DNA of 28,209 nt from IMG/VR virus record IMGVR_UViG_3300028800_000271, positions 1 to 28,209 of that record. One strand, given 5' to 3'. The position numbers and the translations under genes are program-made. The stretch comes from a virus. This document shows positions 19,001-25,293 of the stretch, one piece after another. Each line of letters starts with the position of its first letter. Position 1 is the stretch's first letter. The notes below the pieces were generated by a model. It was not told the DNA's origin. It was given only the letters and a program-made list of their open reading frames with translations, and ran no database searches.

Positions 19001-19249
19001 ATTTATATTGTACTGGAAATTTATTAGCCGAGGAGGATTTGATGTCGCAGTACCACCCGCATTAGGAGCGCCCTGTTTGCACATGCCACAATAAGCAAAT
19101 CCTGCGCGAGATGATACTCCTCCAGTATAGCGTACAAAACAGTTACGTACTGTAGATGCACCATTGCGGAATTGAGGTTTATCGGTATGGCCAAGGAATG
19201 AAGGACTTAGTTCACCGGCAACAAAAGAATTCTGAATGATAGGTATCAT
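16058..19249 (-). CDS. Tail tubular protein B / nozzle (T7 gp12-like), enlarged
   Basis: A 1063-residue protein, about a third longer than T7 gp12 (about 790). The N-terminus IIQNSFVAGELSPSFLGHTD, followed by FRNGASTVRNCFVRYTGGVSSRAGF, is the classic podovirus nozzle signature (GELSPxxxGRxDxxxYxxGxxxxxNxxVxxxGGxxxRxGxxF). YYQQRLVYANT and VWLINGG continue the core. It also holds extra domains: a fibronectin-like segment near residues 255-375 (WYSYQITAVDNFGNES, YNIYAATP) and two glycine-rich GxGY repeats with GSGAIIVPIIQN near 397 and GSGAIVQPIITN near 807. The C-terminus YPLPLNLLACIGWYSEGD overlaps the next gene by 4 bases. Acts as the lower tail through which DNA and ejection proteins pass. 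Confidence 0.85.
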   Translation of the reverse strand: MIPIIQNSFVAGELSPSFLGHTDKPQFRNGASTVRNCFVRYTGGVSSRAGFAYCGMCKQGAPNAGGTATSNPPRLINFQYNINQGFSLEFGDQYMRILSKGAYITETAQNVTGITQANPGAITISNHGYNNGDWVFGSGIGGMTGFNGLTWIVQNKTASTFTLTDLFGNVVNTTNFPAYTSGGTFSRVYTAVSPYAAVDLQYLKFTENANTMNLVCWNQLTNTEYPPYTLQRINNTNWVFTQVAFNLPISPPSTVTTIANNSTTKVTWYSYQITAVDNFGNESVASTASDVQNNDIAINAGSNLITWSSAGSNVANYNIYAATPVYATGADPGFTGVPYGLLGSAFGMQFTDTNIQADFTKSPPTHNNPFARGTILDVSVTSSATNFTNANITINTSTGSGAIIVPIIQNNSLTGAIIEYGGQGYAITDTATASGGTATLSLAVGPQTGTYPGATQYYQQRLVYANTINQPDTYFMSQPGLYSNFDSAIPTVDSDSITGTPWAVQINGIQFMIPSIQGLLTFTGNGVWLINGGNSVALTPADQNAQAQSQVGCSAIIPPLFINLHILYVQAKNSIVRDIAFNFLTNVFTGTDITIFSNHLFQGYTLSQWAYAEEPFKTAWAVRSDGALLSLCYVKEQEIQGWARHDTNGLFMSVCSVIEPPINEDVSFQVEPPIDAIYVITKRYIPGTVSVPAGAWVYYSERANNRIWQNIEDCFCVDAGLFYLLTYPNATLTPSSANGTNNISSTNLINGGKGYTNPKATAVDSTGAGTGATFTVTQTGGVLNAPVVVAQGNNYTMGATQIIITDPTGSGAIVQPIITNYITFAASASVFTANSVGQIIRVDGGKATIISQTGTACVANLTQPLTVVVLDDPNNTPIPAVSGTWSVSTPITTVSGLNHLEGMQVTGLADGGVIVPQIVTNGSIILQTSASVINVGLAFTAQAQTMYLEAASQATIQGRRKDIQAITPRLEASRGVQVGTNQPDASTQPNQVTVPWANMKEIKERNNLINAGTAIPLFTGDPEPIRVPGDWATKGQMAIQQIYPLPLNLLACIGWYSEGDNPG

Positions 19250-19252
19250 AAC

Positions 19253-20041
19253 TCATATCGGCCATTGCATGTTAATAGGGCCGTATGCATTGTAACCGAA
19301 CCCCATCGAATACCCAGTGGCACCCTGTCTTGCCTGAATCCAATCAGGAGGGCTATTCTGCACCACAGGACTCTCATTACCATCCATACCTCTGGCTAAT
19401 CCAATCATTTTCTCCGCTATTGCTACTTGCTGCGGCATGAGCGCATGATCAAGAGAAAGTGCAGGAACCAGATACGCAGCTAAGGAAGCCACAAATGCAG
19501 CGGTGAACAACGCATCCCATGAAGAAGGGTTTTCTTGGTCTATAGTATAATTACCAACCGCGTTCTCTTGATTGGTCAGCACTACCTCAAGCGCATTACC
19601 GCTTGTATCGGTAGAATATCCTGTTGCATATAAAATCTGATACTGGCCAGAAACCTGAGGGGTTATATTATTATTCAGCGACGTTTGATTATTGGCACTC
19701 CCACTAGTTACCACAGGCGGCATAATGGAACGCATTAAAAGACAGTCAGGAGGATACAAATACCCATATTGCCAAGGCTGTTGCGGAATAGGTAAGCTAG
19801 TCCCAGCCGGATTCTCAGGAGTTCCCTGAGCCGCTTGGATCATTGTCAGCGATAATTGCTTGTTAAGACACCCCCACTTCGCAGTACGAGCAAGATTCTG
19901 AAAAACAAAAGTGAAGAGTGTAGCACAGGCATCCGCTGGTGTACTTCCGTCGCTAGGCGAGATTGATGAAACCTGAGCACGCGCACCGATTGATAAAAGT
20001 GCTAAATTACATACAGATACTTGTGATTGGCTGGAGGTCAT
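19253..20041 (-). CDS. Tail tubular protein A (T7 gp11-like)
   Basis: A 262-residue protein that would form the upper ring of the short tail, below the portal. The N-terminal helix SVCNLALLSIGARAQVSSI, then ACATLFTFVFQNLARTAKWGC, fits the gp11 family pattern xVNxxLxxIGxxPVxSLxExxxxAxxCxxxYxxxRxxxLxxxxWNF. Then LYPPDCLLMRSI and a beta-rich middle follow, and a long helix with LVPALSLDHALMPQQVAIAEKM. The C-terminal GFGYNAYGPINMQWPI is glycine-rich. Context is decisive: head genes precede it and a gp12-like tail gene follows 3 bases after its stop. AGGGGG lies before the ATG. Length is somewhat above T7's gp11 (196). Confidence 0.8.
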   Translation of the reverse strand: MTSSQSQVSVCNLALLSIGARAQVSSISPSDGSTPADACATLFTFVFQNLARTAKWGCLNKQLSLTMIQAAQGTPENPAGTSLPIPQQPWQYGYLYPPDCLLMRSIMPPVVTSGSANNQTSLNNNITPQVSGQYQILYATGYSTDTSGNALEVVLTNQENAVGNYTIDQENPSSWDALFTAAFVASLAAYLVPALSLDHALMPQQVAIAEKMIGLARGMDGNESPVVQNSPPDWIQARQGATGYSMGFGYNAYGPINMQWPI

Positions 20042-20050
20042 TTAAACCCC

Positions 20051-20434
20051 CTATCCAGAATACTTGAGATACCCATGAGGTTTCAAATCAGGACCGTCAT
20101 TCGTATCCTTCTTATATCCATGCTCTTCGGATTCTTCGATTTCTTCTTCATGTTCTTCGCCTTTGATGGCCACTATCTGCATACTAATGCAAATGCTTGA
20201 CCCTCCGGCAGATTCATTCACATTTTTCCCAGTTACCTTCAGAAGAACATCCACTGGGAAAACATCGCCCACTTCCCAGTCCTCATGATCAACATTGATC
20301 TTTTCTAGGATCTTCTCATCAAGAGAAATACTTAGCCCATAAGGATACTTGGGAACTTCGGCCAACGGAGAATTCTCACTCTCTCTGGCCTTAATATCCT
20401 CATCGCTATATGCAAGATCAACGTAACCATCCAT
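20051..20434 (-). CDS. Small YPYGL-motif phage head protein
   Basis: A 127-residue acidic protein. VPKYPYGLSISLDEKILEKI near residues 27-46, then VGDVFPVDVLLKVTGKNV and SICISMQIVAI, matches a small phage protein type with the pattern YPxGLxIxLxxxxLxxLGI and a beta-barrel-like GD-xxxxAxAxVxxVS, often encoded next to capsid genes and sometimes annotated as capsid staple or stabilisation proteins. An acidic run GEEHEEEIEESEEHG follows near the C-terminus. Function here is inferred from position only. The start shares its A with the stop of the preceding gene (TAATG). Confidence 0.68.
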   Translation of the reverse strand: MDGYVDLAYSDEDIKARESENSPLAEVPKYPYGLSISLDEKILEKINVDHEDWEVGDVFPVDVLLKVTGKNVNESAGGSSICISMQIVAIKGEEHEEEIEESEEHGYKKDTNDGPDLKPHGYLKYSG

Positions 20435-21093
20435 TAGTTGAACGCCTGAATATTAATGTTATAGAGACTAATATCACCAACAGAAGAGGTCGCATTACCA
20501 GTAACGGCAATTGCAATAGATAAACTCTCATTATTAGTCAAAGCAGCGGCTAAACCCATACCACCATGAACGCTGCCTACTATTGTCCCTATTTCTTGCC
20601 CAATTTGGGTGTTACTACCAGAAATACCATATTTATAAACTTGGCTTTGGATAGCCCAACCAGCAGCAGAGCCTGCATTGGTAGTCGAGCCAGTATCACC
20701 AAGAAGGAAAGATGTGGAATTTGTAGCAACCGCGACTCCCACGACAGGCGAGATTGCATTCCATATAAGTTTGCAACGTTTTGCTTGACTATCATTTCCC
20801 AGGTTACCGGCCACAGTAATCTCCAGGCCCTTTCCTGCCGCACTAAGAGAGTTTGCCGGTAAAGTATATACTGCCAATACATTGTCATTGGTGATAGAAG
20901 CCGGGTTAGAGAGCGGATTGCCAGATTGGACGTTTACATTGCCCGATTCTTCCATAACAGCAGTACCGCCACCAAATAGTGATGGTCCCAAACCAAGCTG
21001 ATTCAGAGTGAATTGCTCAGTTGTGGCGGCAAGCTGTCCATTAGATTGAACACCTTGAACTGTAAGAATCTCAGTACCAACCGGATTAGCCAT
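20434..21093 (-). CDS. Beta-rich structural protein, probable head decoration or fibre
   Basis: A 219-residue protein. The N-terminus is ordered like a virion-binding segment (EILTVQGVQSNGQLAATTEQFTLNQLG). From about residue 70 it forms a likely beta-sandwich: VLAVYTLPANSLSAAGKGLEI, NDSQAKRCKLIWNA and ESLSIAIAVTGNA. Similar domains, with a xYTLPANxLxxxGxxLxIxxxG segment followed by a KxxKLxFG segment, occur in phage fibres and head decoration proteins. Its position before the tail tubular genes and after the capsid accessories supports a head-surface role. The stop overlaps the next start as TAATG. AGGGATAA precedes its ATG. Confidence 0.68.
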   Translation of the reverse strand: MANPVGTEILTVQGVQSNGQLAATTEQFTLNQLGLGPSLFGGGTAVMEESGNVNVQSGNPLSNPASITNDNVLAVYTLPANSLSAAGKGLEITVAGNLGNDSQAKRCKLIWNAISPVVGVAVATNSTSFLLGDTGSTTNAGSAAGWAIQSQVYKYGISGSNTQIGQEIGTIVGSVHGGMGLAAALTNNESLSIAIAVTGNATSSVGDISLYNINIQAFN

Positions 21094-21096
21094 AAA

Positions 21097-21465
21097 TTAT
21101 CCCTTTTTCGTTTCTTTCTCTATTTTCTCAATAGGCTCACCATCGGTACTACCCCCAACAGCGCCTGCTTCTTTCTCATGGCGACTATGCATATCCTTAA
21201 ACTCTTTCTCATGGCGACCATGCATTTCTTCTTTGCCCTTAATACCATGATGATGATCATGCATAGCATGTTCATGCTCATGCTTAACGTGAAGATTGTT
21301 ACGCTCATGAGCATGGCGGGAATGAATAGGGAATCCCTCACCTTCAACGCCCTTTTCTTTCGGGCCGTCTCCCTGCTCTTTCTTAGGTGTCTTTACAACC
21401 TTAGTATGGCCAGACTCCTCATGCTGTATGATTGGAGATTCGTCATATAAGTGGTGCTTAGCCAT
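21097..21465 (-). CDS. Histidine-rich small phage protein
   Basis: A 122-residue, highly charged protein with 19 histidines by my count, about one in six. They cluster in HSRHAHERNNLHVKHEHEHA and MHDHHHG, and in a tandem repeat MHGRHEKEFKD / MHSRHEKEAG. No hydrophobic core, signal peptide or membrane span is visible, so it is probably largely disordered. Such clusters can bind Ni, Zn or Cu or change charge with pH; no enzyme motif is present. It lies between capsid accessory genes, with AAGGAATAA before the ATG. A minor capsid decoration, or a role in stability or host contact, is possible but unproven. Confidence 0.72.
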   Translation of the reverse strand: MAKHHLYDESPIIQHEESGHTKVVKTPKKEQGDGPKEKGVEGEGFPIHSRHAHERNNLHVKHEHEHAMHDHHHGIKGKEEMHGRHEKEFKDMHSRHEKEAGAVGGSTDGEPIEKIEKETKKG

Positions 21466-21470
21466 GTCGT

Positions 21471-21701
21471 TTATTCCTTATGTCCGTAAAATGAACTTCT
21501 AATCTTGCTGGGCGGCGTATGGGCGCGATGTGCTTTCATTCCTATCTCAGCTAATCTTGCTTGCTGGCCAGTTCTCCCACTATCATGTTCATGCTCGTGA
21601 GCGAATTCCGATGTAGACTTGCCATCTTTCTCCGCCTTTGCCTTAAACTGACCGTGACTATTTGCAAAAGCCTTTTTCATCCACTTCTTCTTCTCAGCCA
21701 T
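21471..21701 (-). CDS. Small basic phage protein with HEHDSGRTGQQARLAE motif
   Basis: A 76-residue basic protein. AEKKKWMKKAF, SHGQFKAKAEKDGKSTSEFA, then HEHEHDSGRTGQQARLAE match a widespread short phage protein with the pattern AxxHPGxLxxKAxxxGxSxxEFAxxHxHxxGxTGxQARLAxxLxxM; I recognise the pattern but know no function. The C-terminal AHRAHTPPSKIRSSFYGHKE is less conserved. It starts 5 bases after the upstream gene's stop with no strong ribosome-binding site, suggesting coupling. The histidines could bind metal, but this is unproven. Confidence 0.72.
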   Translation of the reverse strand: MAEKKKWMKKAFANSHGQFKAKAEKDGKSTSEFAHEHEHDSGRTGQQARLAEIGMKAHRAHTPPSKIRSSFYGHKE

Positions 21702-21706
21702 ACAAA

Positions 21707-22099
21707 CTACCGAATTTCGGCGTTACTTTCTTTCCTAGGAACACCCATAACATGCTCAATCTGAGGAAGATCCATTTCTTCATCTTCGCTCCATTCCTGA
21801 CGAGGCTGACGAACATAAGTCTTCTTGTTCTTCTTTGCCACTTCCTCGCCCATCACATCTAACTTATCAAGAAAAGTCTGCATTTTATCGTATGCAAGCT
21901 TATTCAACGGGAAAAGATTCTGGCTAGGCTCTCCATCGAAATAAAGCATCTGCCCAGGATGCCAGAATTTATCATTCTGGTCAAAGAAACCATTATTGAT
22001 AACACCATAAGCAGGATGCTCATTCTTCACTTTCGGTTTCCTGTATTCAGGACGAGGTGCCAATGTGAGAGCACCTAATGCAACCATATTACCAGCCAT
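21707..22099 (-). CDS. Small phage head-region protein with FWHPGQ motif
   Basis: A 130-residue acidic protein. Its central part, FFDQNDKFWHPGQMLYFDGEPSQNL followed by PLNKLAYDKMQTFLDKLD, resembles uncharacterised phage proteins encoded next to capsid genes, which have a FDxxDxxxxPG segment and then xPLNxxAxxxMxxYLDxLD. The N-terminus is tolerant-looking (GNMVALGALTLAPRPEY), and the C-terminus is charged (WSEDEEMDLP). Role unknown; position between the cement protein and a His-rich protein suggests a head accessory function. AGGGAG precedes the ATG by 9 bases. Confidence is high that it is a gene, moderate for the family resemblance. Confidence 0.72.
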   Translation of the reverse strand: MAGNMVALGALTLAPRPEYRKPKVKNEHPAYGVINNGFFDQNDKFWHPGQMLYFDGEPSQNLFPLNKLAYDKMQTFLDKLDVMGEEVAKKNKKTYVRQPRQEWSEDEEMDLPQIEHVMGVPRKESNAEIR

Positions 22100-22111
22100 A
22101 TTCTAAACTCC

Positions 22112-22657
22112 CTATGCGACGTAGTTACCAGGATAATTCTGAATCTTCGTAGCCTGAGAAGGATTCAGTACAATAGACGCCGAAATATTGCCAGCAGAGA
22201 AAGTCGAACTAGCGACAGTAAATTCAACTTGATAGAAACGCGGCAATGCCTCACCAACCCAATTCAACCCCACAGGAGGAATCTGAAACTGGCCCTGAGC
22301 ATTAAGTGCTAACTGAGCAGGTGTGAGCGGTGCAGTCTCAGTAATTATCTGATAAGTACCAGCCGAACCACTACCGTTATCAGGAGCCGCCTGAATACCA
22401 ATCTGCATGGTCGCACTACCCGCTGATACGAATGCGGTAGTAACGTTCCATACAAGTTCAGGAATCGCAAAGCCATCTCCCGCACCAATATCAAAGCCAA
22501 TCGGTACAACAGCACCAGTACTACCATTCACACCTGTAATCATCGGTGGGACAGTACCAGAGCCAACACCGCATACATCAAATGTCGCAGTGCCAGCAGC
22601 AGTAGAAGTAACCGCTTGTTTGGACGCTAAAATTGTTAGCGCATCTTGAAATGCCAT
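22112..22657 (-). CDS. Capsid cement protein (Bbp16-like)
   Basis: A 181-residue beta-rich protein just after the major capsid gene. It begins MAFQDALTILASKQAVTSTAAGT and carries DIGAGDGFAIPELVWNVTTAFVSAGSATMQIGIQ, a layout typical of Bbp16-family cement proteins (SxxQAVTxTAAST, then DIGxGxxxxxxVxVxxAFxSAGxATxxxxLQ). A strand-rich C-terminus ends in NYPGNYVA. In BPP-1 the Bbp16 protein decorates the outside of the capsid and locks neighbouring capsomers together. AAGGAG precedes the ATG by 9 bases, the strongest ribosome-binding site in the head block, fitting a stoichiometric shell protein. Confidence 0.85.
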   Translation of the reverse strand: MAFQDALTILASKQAVTSTAAGTATFDVCGVGSGTVPPMITGVNGSTGAVVPIGFDIGAGDGFAIPELVWNVTTAFVSAGSATMQIGIQAAPDNGSGSAGTYQIITETAPLTPAQLALNAQGQFQIPPVGLNWVGEALPRFYQVEFTVASSTFSAGNISASIVLNPSQATKIQNYPGNYVA

Positions 22658-22669
22658 AAATATTACTCC

Positions 22670-23716
22670 TTAGGTGATACGGGCTTCTGAATTGATCAAC
22701 TGATCCACTATCCTTATGGGTATATCACGGAAACCAACCACCGGCTGACCTGCGTAATCCCTCAAAGAAATTAGAACGTTCTTGTCTCGGATAGCCTGAA
22801 TATCTAAATATTCCTGCACCGTGCGATTTACATAAATCACAGGCATCGTACCGGGCTTCGGATCAGTCGGATCATCCGTTTCCTCAGCATTAAAGATACG
22901 ACGAGCAGATGCGGGTGGCTTACCCATTGCTTTCGATAGCAGAACAAAAAGATCAGGGGGTGTAGTTCCACCCAAACCAGCAGTCGTAGTATCAAGATTG
23001 GCAATACGAACATTATAACGCCAGTCATTTACTGCAAGACCGAATTTAATACGGAAGAACGAGGTGAAACCTTCAAACTGGTTATTGCTGGCATCATATA
23101 ATGCGCGAACATCACCCTTGTCTTCATACACGATACCAGAGGGAGTACCCTTCGGGAAAATACCGTAAGTCGTTACATCACCCCAGTTGATGTACCAAAT
23201 AGATGCATTGCTTGACCCAGTACCACCACCATCAATCACATTCAGCGCATTATACGCAGTGGAGGCATTCACAGTATTGTAAATCGGAGCAAAACCAGTC
23301 ATCTGACCAGGATTCGTACCCTCATTGGAATAAATAAGCGCATTGCTCACCTGCTGACTCATGCCTTCAATATGCGCCATGTCCTGCTGATAACGATACT
23401 TCTGGATATTACCCCACAGCTCAGCGATAGAACGGTCCACACCGCTATAGCTCACAAGCTCGGTAATGCCATACTGCATCTGGGCATTCAGCGCCTTACT
23501 AAAGGCAACACCCAAGTTGGCAGAGCGGAACGTACCCTGAGGCAGCGCCACGCCAACCGTGATCTTATGCGCCAGAGGCATATTAGCCTCCTGCCAGATC
23601 ATATCTTTCATCATCTGATTGCACTGGCTAAGTAGCTGAGCAATATGGGCCGGGTTACCCACAGGATCAACGCTCCTCGCCCAATCAACAATATTCGGAA
23701 GACCTGATGTAGCCAT
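22670..23716 (-). CDS. Major capsid protein (BPP-1 Bbp17-like)
   Basis: A 348-residue protein that would form the icosahedral shell. The N-terminus PNIVDWARSVDPVGNPAHIAQLLSQCN, with DMIWQEANMP and HKITVGVALPQGTFR, closely follows the pattern of BPP-1-type capsid proteins (DWAKxxDPxGxxAxIxExLxQxNxxLxDMxxxExN, then HxxxxRTGLPxxxWRxLNxG). The segment GVDRSIAELWG and AMGKPPASARR lie in the expected middle and C-terminal parts. HK97 fold is expected from the family. It is flanked by the scaffold-like gene upstream and a Bbp16-like cement gene downstream, with a good AGGAG 7 bases before the ATG, consistent with high expression. No frameshift or truncation. Confidence 0.92.
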   Translation of the reverse strand: MATSGLPNIVDWARSVDPVGNPAHIAQLLSQCNQMMKDMIWQEANMPLAHKITVGVALPQGTFRSANLGVAFSKALNAQMQYGITELVSYSGVDRSIAELWGNIQKYRYQQDMAHIEGMSQQVSNALIYSNEGTNPGQMTGFAPIYNTVNASTAYNALNVIDGGGTGSSNASIWYINWGDVTTYGIFPKGTPSGIVYEDKGDVRALYDASNNQFEGFTSFFRIKFGLAVNDWRYNVRIANLDTTTAGLGGTTPPDLFVLLSKAMGKPPASARRIFNAEETDDPTDPKPGTMPVIYVNRTVQEYLDIQAIRDKNVLISLRDYAGQPVVGFRDIPIRIVDQLINSEARIT

Positions 23717-23746
23717 ATTTCAACTCCTAGTTGTTTAGATTATTAT

Positions 23747-24595
23747 TCACGCCGCACCGCCACGATAAAACGCTTCATATGGCTTAACTTTCGTCGGAGC
23801 CGGTTTTGCGCCTGGAACAATGCTTGGGCCATTCGATTCTGTCGTGTATTTATTGATTTTCTGCTGCATGTTGTGGATGAGACGAACAACGGCAGGTGAT
23901 GCACCTAATCCAGCATCAGTAATTTCTTTGCGGAACTCAGCTATCTGGGCTTCTGTGCCGCCATATTCCACAACAGATTGTCTGATTGCGGACACGGTAT
24001 TCTCAAATTTATCTCCACCCAGAACCGGGTCTGCCTTCAGGGCATCCACGCGCTTCTGAATATTGCTGTTATTGAGTTGCACATAATAATCATTGAGGCG
24101 CGTGATTGAATCAATGGTATTCTTGGCGGCGAGGTCAATAAGCGCCTGCCCTTTTTCCTGCATTCCCTTATGGTCGAGCTTACCAGTTTCAATTTCACCT
24201 AGAATTTTGGTGAATGATTCTAACGGCTCTTTTTCAAGCTTAACATTCTCAGGAAGTTTGAATTCGTCATAAACAGGGGTCTCAACTTTAGGAGCATCAG
24301 CGGGCTTTTCACCTTCAACTGGTGCTTTAGTCTCTGTTTCCTTAGTATCTGGTTTTGTTTCTACTTTTTTCTCAGTAGTTGGCTCTGCGCCGAGCACATT
24401 ATCAACAGGTGCTTCAACTTTCGTCTCTACCTTTGTTTCTGCCGGAGCGACCAAAGAATCCGCAGCCTCTGCCGGAGCAGTGACTGCGGGAGTTGCATTG
24501 GAGGGCGAGCTAATTTCTGGGGTCAGGAGGGGAGCCGTTACATCAGTAACGGGGGCGGCAACAACTGCATCTGGAGCCTTAGTTTCATCGACCAT
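23747..24595 (-). CDS. Head scaffolding-like protein
   Basis: A 282-residue protein directly upstream of the major capsid gene, the usual place for a scaffold. Residues 1-110 are a low-complexity tail rich in Ala, Pro, Glu, Lys and Thr, with repeats such as KVETKVEAP and VETKPDTKETETKAPVEGEK. From about residue 115 it becomes helical: YDEFKLPENVKLEKEPLESF, HKGMQEKGQALIDL, and DPVLGGDKFENT, similar to scaffold-like proteins of podoviruses that carry an LPEN...L segment and a GL-PAxxRxIxxM segment before the C-terminus. The end KPYEAFYRGGAA is short and basic. Scaffolds guide procapsid assembly and then leave or are cleaved. The start at 24595 has only a weak GAGAG before it; no better ATG is visible. 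Confidence 0.8.
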   Translation of the reverse strand: MVDETKAPDAVVAAPVTDVTAPLLTPEISSPSNATPAVTAPAEAADSLVAPAETKVETKVEAPVDNVLGAEPTTEKKVETKPDTKETETKAPVEGEKPADAPKVETPVYDEFKLPENVKLEKEPLESFTKILGEIETGKLDHKGMQEKGQALIDLAAKNTIDSITRLNDYYVQLNNSNIQKRVDALKADPVLGGDKFENTVSAIRQSVVEYGGTEAQIAEFRKEITDAGLGASPAVVRLIHNMQQKINKYTTESNGPSIVPGAKPAPTKVKPYEAFYRGGAA

Positions 24596-24717
24596 GCTCT
24601 CGATAATGCCACATAACTATCTGAATTACAAGAGAAAAAAGCATAATTTGACATACACACTATGTTATGTTAGGCAATAATAGAGTACAATATGTTGTAT
24701 AAGGGAGAAAATATGTA
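24596..24717. promoter_or_regulatory. Divergent intergenic regulatory region with inverted repeat
   Basis: This 122-base AT-rich gap separates the plus-strand helix-turn-helix gene from the minus-strand scaffold gene. On the plus strand it has a perfect TTGACA at 24648-24653 and a TACAAT at 24686-24691, but the 32-base spacing does not form a normal sigma-70 promoter; TTGACA lacks a good -10 at 16-18 bases. TACAA-N4-TTGTA at 24686-24699 is a dyad suited to a dimeric regulator. TATGTTATGTTAG contains short direct repeats. A regulatory role is inferred from position and symmetry. Confidence 0.5.
24686..24699. promoter_or_regulatory. Inverted repeat TACAA-N4-TTGTA, possible operator
   Basis: A 14-base dyad centred between the diverging genes, 18 bases before the helix-turn-helix start. 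Its first arm, extended to TACAATATG, recurs at 8180-8188. It suits a small dimeric winged-helix regulator, possibly the product of the adjacent gene. Confidence 0.4.
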
Positions 24718-24900
24718 ATGGCAGAAGCAGTACAAGAAATAATGGATGTTCACAAATTCTTAGCGGTCTATGGCGTATCAAGAAGTACGCTTAATAATGA
24801 AATGAAAAAGGGCAATATAAAAATAACAAGAAGCGGGAAACGCATCTATATAAAGCGCAAAGATGCTGATGAATGGCTATCTAAATTTGGTGATGATTAA
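24718..24900 (+). CDS. Small helix-turn-helix DNA-binding protein (excisionase/AlpA/MerR-like)
   Basis: A 60-residue protein. Residues 8-55 read as a winged helix-turn-helix of the excisionase type: MDVHKFLAVYGVSRSTLNNEMKKG forms the helix-turn-helix, and IKITRSGKRIYIKRKDADEWL the wing and closing helix, matching the family's GVSRxTxxxxxxxGxIPxxRxGRRxxIxxxDLxxWL. Such proteins act as recombination directionality factors or transcription regulators; no integrase is seen, so regulation is more likely here. It is the only convincing plus-strand gene. The ribosome-binding site AGGGAG (24702-24707) is followed at 24713 by ATGTAATG, where an ATG-TAA pair overlaps the true start. An inverted repeat at 24686-24699 lies just upstream and could be its own operator. 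Confidence 0.85.
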   Translation: MAEAVQEIMDVHKFLAVYGVSRSTLNNEMKKGNIKITRSGKRIYIKRKDADEWLSKFGDD

Positions 24901-24924
24901 TAAGAAAATATGAGATTCATTCCA

Positions 24925-25290
24925 TTACTCATCTGGATGAGATTGAGTAATTGCATGCCTAGCATGAGCCTCTTGTAACATAAGAGCATATTCATTGGGA
25001 GAAATTATTGCTATCTCATTATATAAATGATGAGCAAACTCTTGAAGACCGCATAAAAATGCAGTTGCGTATTGATTCTCCAAAGAGAACGGAGTAGCAA
25101 AAAAAGAACAAAAATCCAATTTCTGATAGACCCACTGGCGGCCTTCCATCGTACTCATTAATGCTTTTGTGATGCCGATTGTAGTATCGAAATTCGCCTG
25201 CTGACGTTTCTTATGCGGCTCTGGTTCAGTTAACTGAAATGACTCAGTACCAAATTTCTCCAACTGTTTTTTGAAGATTTTATCTGACAT
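24925..25290 (-). CDS. Bbp19-like phage protein
   Basis: A 121-residue protein resembling the Bbp19 family, named after Bordetella phage BPP-1, usually encoded between portal and capsid genes in podoviruses. Matching features: ALMSTMEGRQWVYQKL near residues 43-58, then TPFSLENQYATAFLCGLQ, and a C-terminal ISPNEYALMLQEA. These fit the family pattern of GRxxVxxLL, a TAFxxGxR-like helix and PxxYxxMxxEA. Molecular role in the virion is not established. The N-terminus is charged and probably flexible. No strong ribosome-binding site precedes the ATG, so it is likely coupled to the gene ending 3 bases upstream. The plus-strand helix-turn-helix gene separates it from the scaffold gene. Confidence 0.75.
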   Translation of the reverse strand: MSDKIFKKQLEKFGTESFQLTEPEPHKKRQQANFDTTIGITKALMSTMEGRQWVYQKLDFCSFFATPFSLENQYATAFLCGLQEFAHHLYNEIAIISPNEYALMLQEAHARHAITQSHPDE

Positions 25291-25293
25291 GAA

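Noticed and set aside
21120-21347. Hydrophobic Met/Ile-rich 75-residue frame inside the His-rich gene, holin-like at first sight
   Set aside because: It is the shifted reading of repeated CAT/CAC histidine codons, which give ATG and ATC codons. It has no ribosome-binding site of its own, and the His-rich frame fits its neighbours.
24648-24676. Promoter from the perfect TTGACA at 24648
   Set aside because: At 16-18 bases the -10 would be TTAGGC, TAGGCA or AGGCAA, all poor. TACAAT is 32 bases away. Kept only as part of the regulatory gap.
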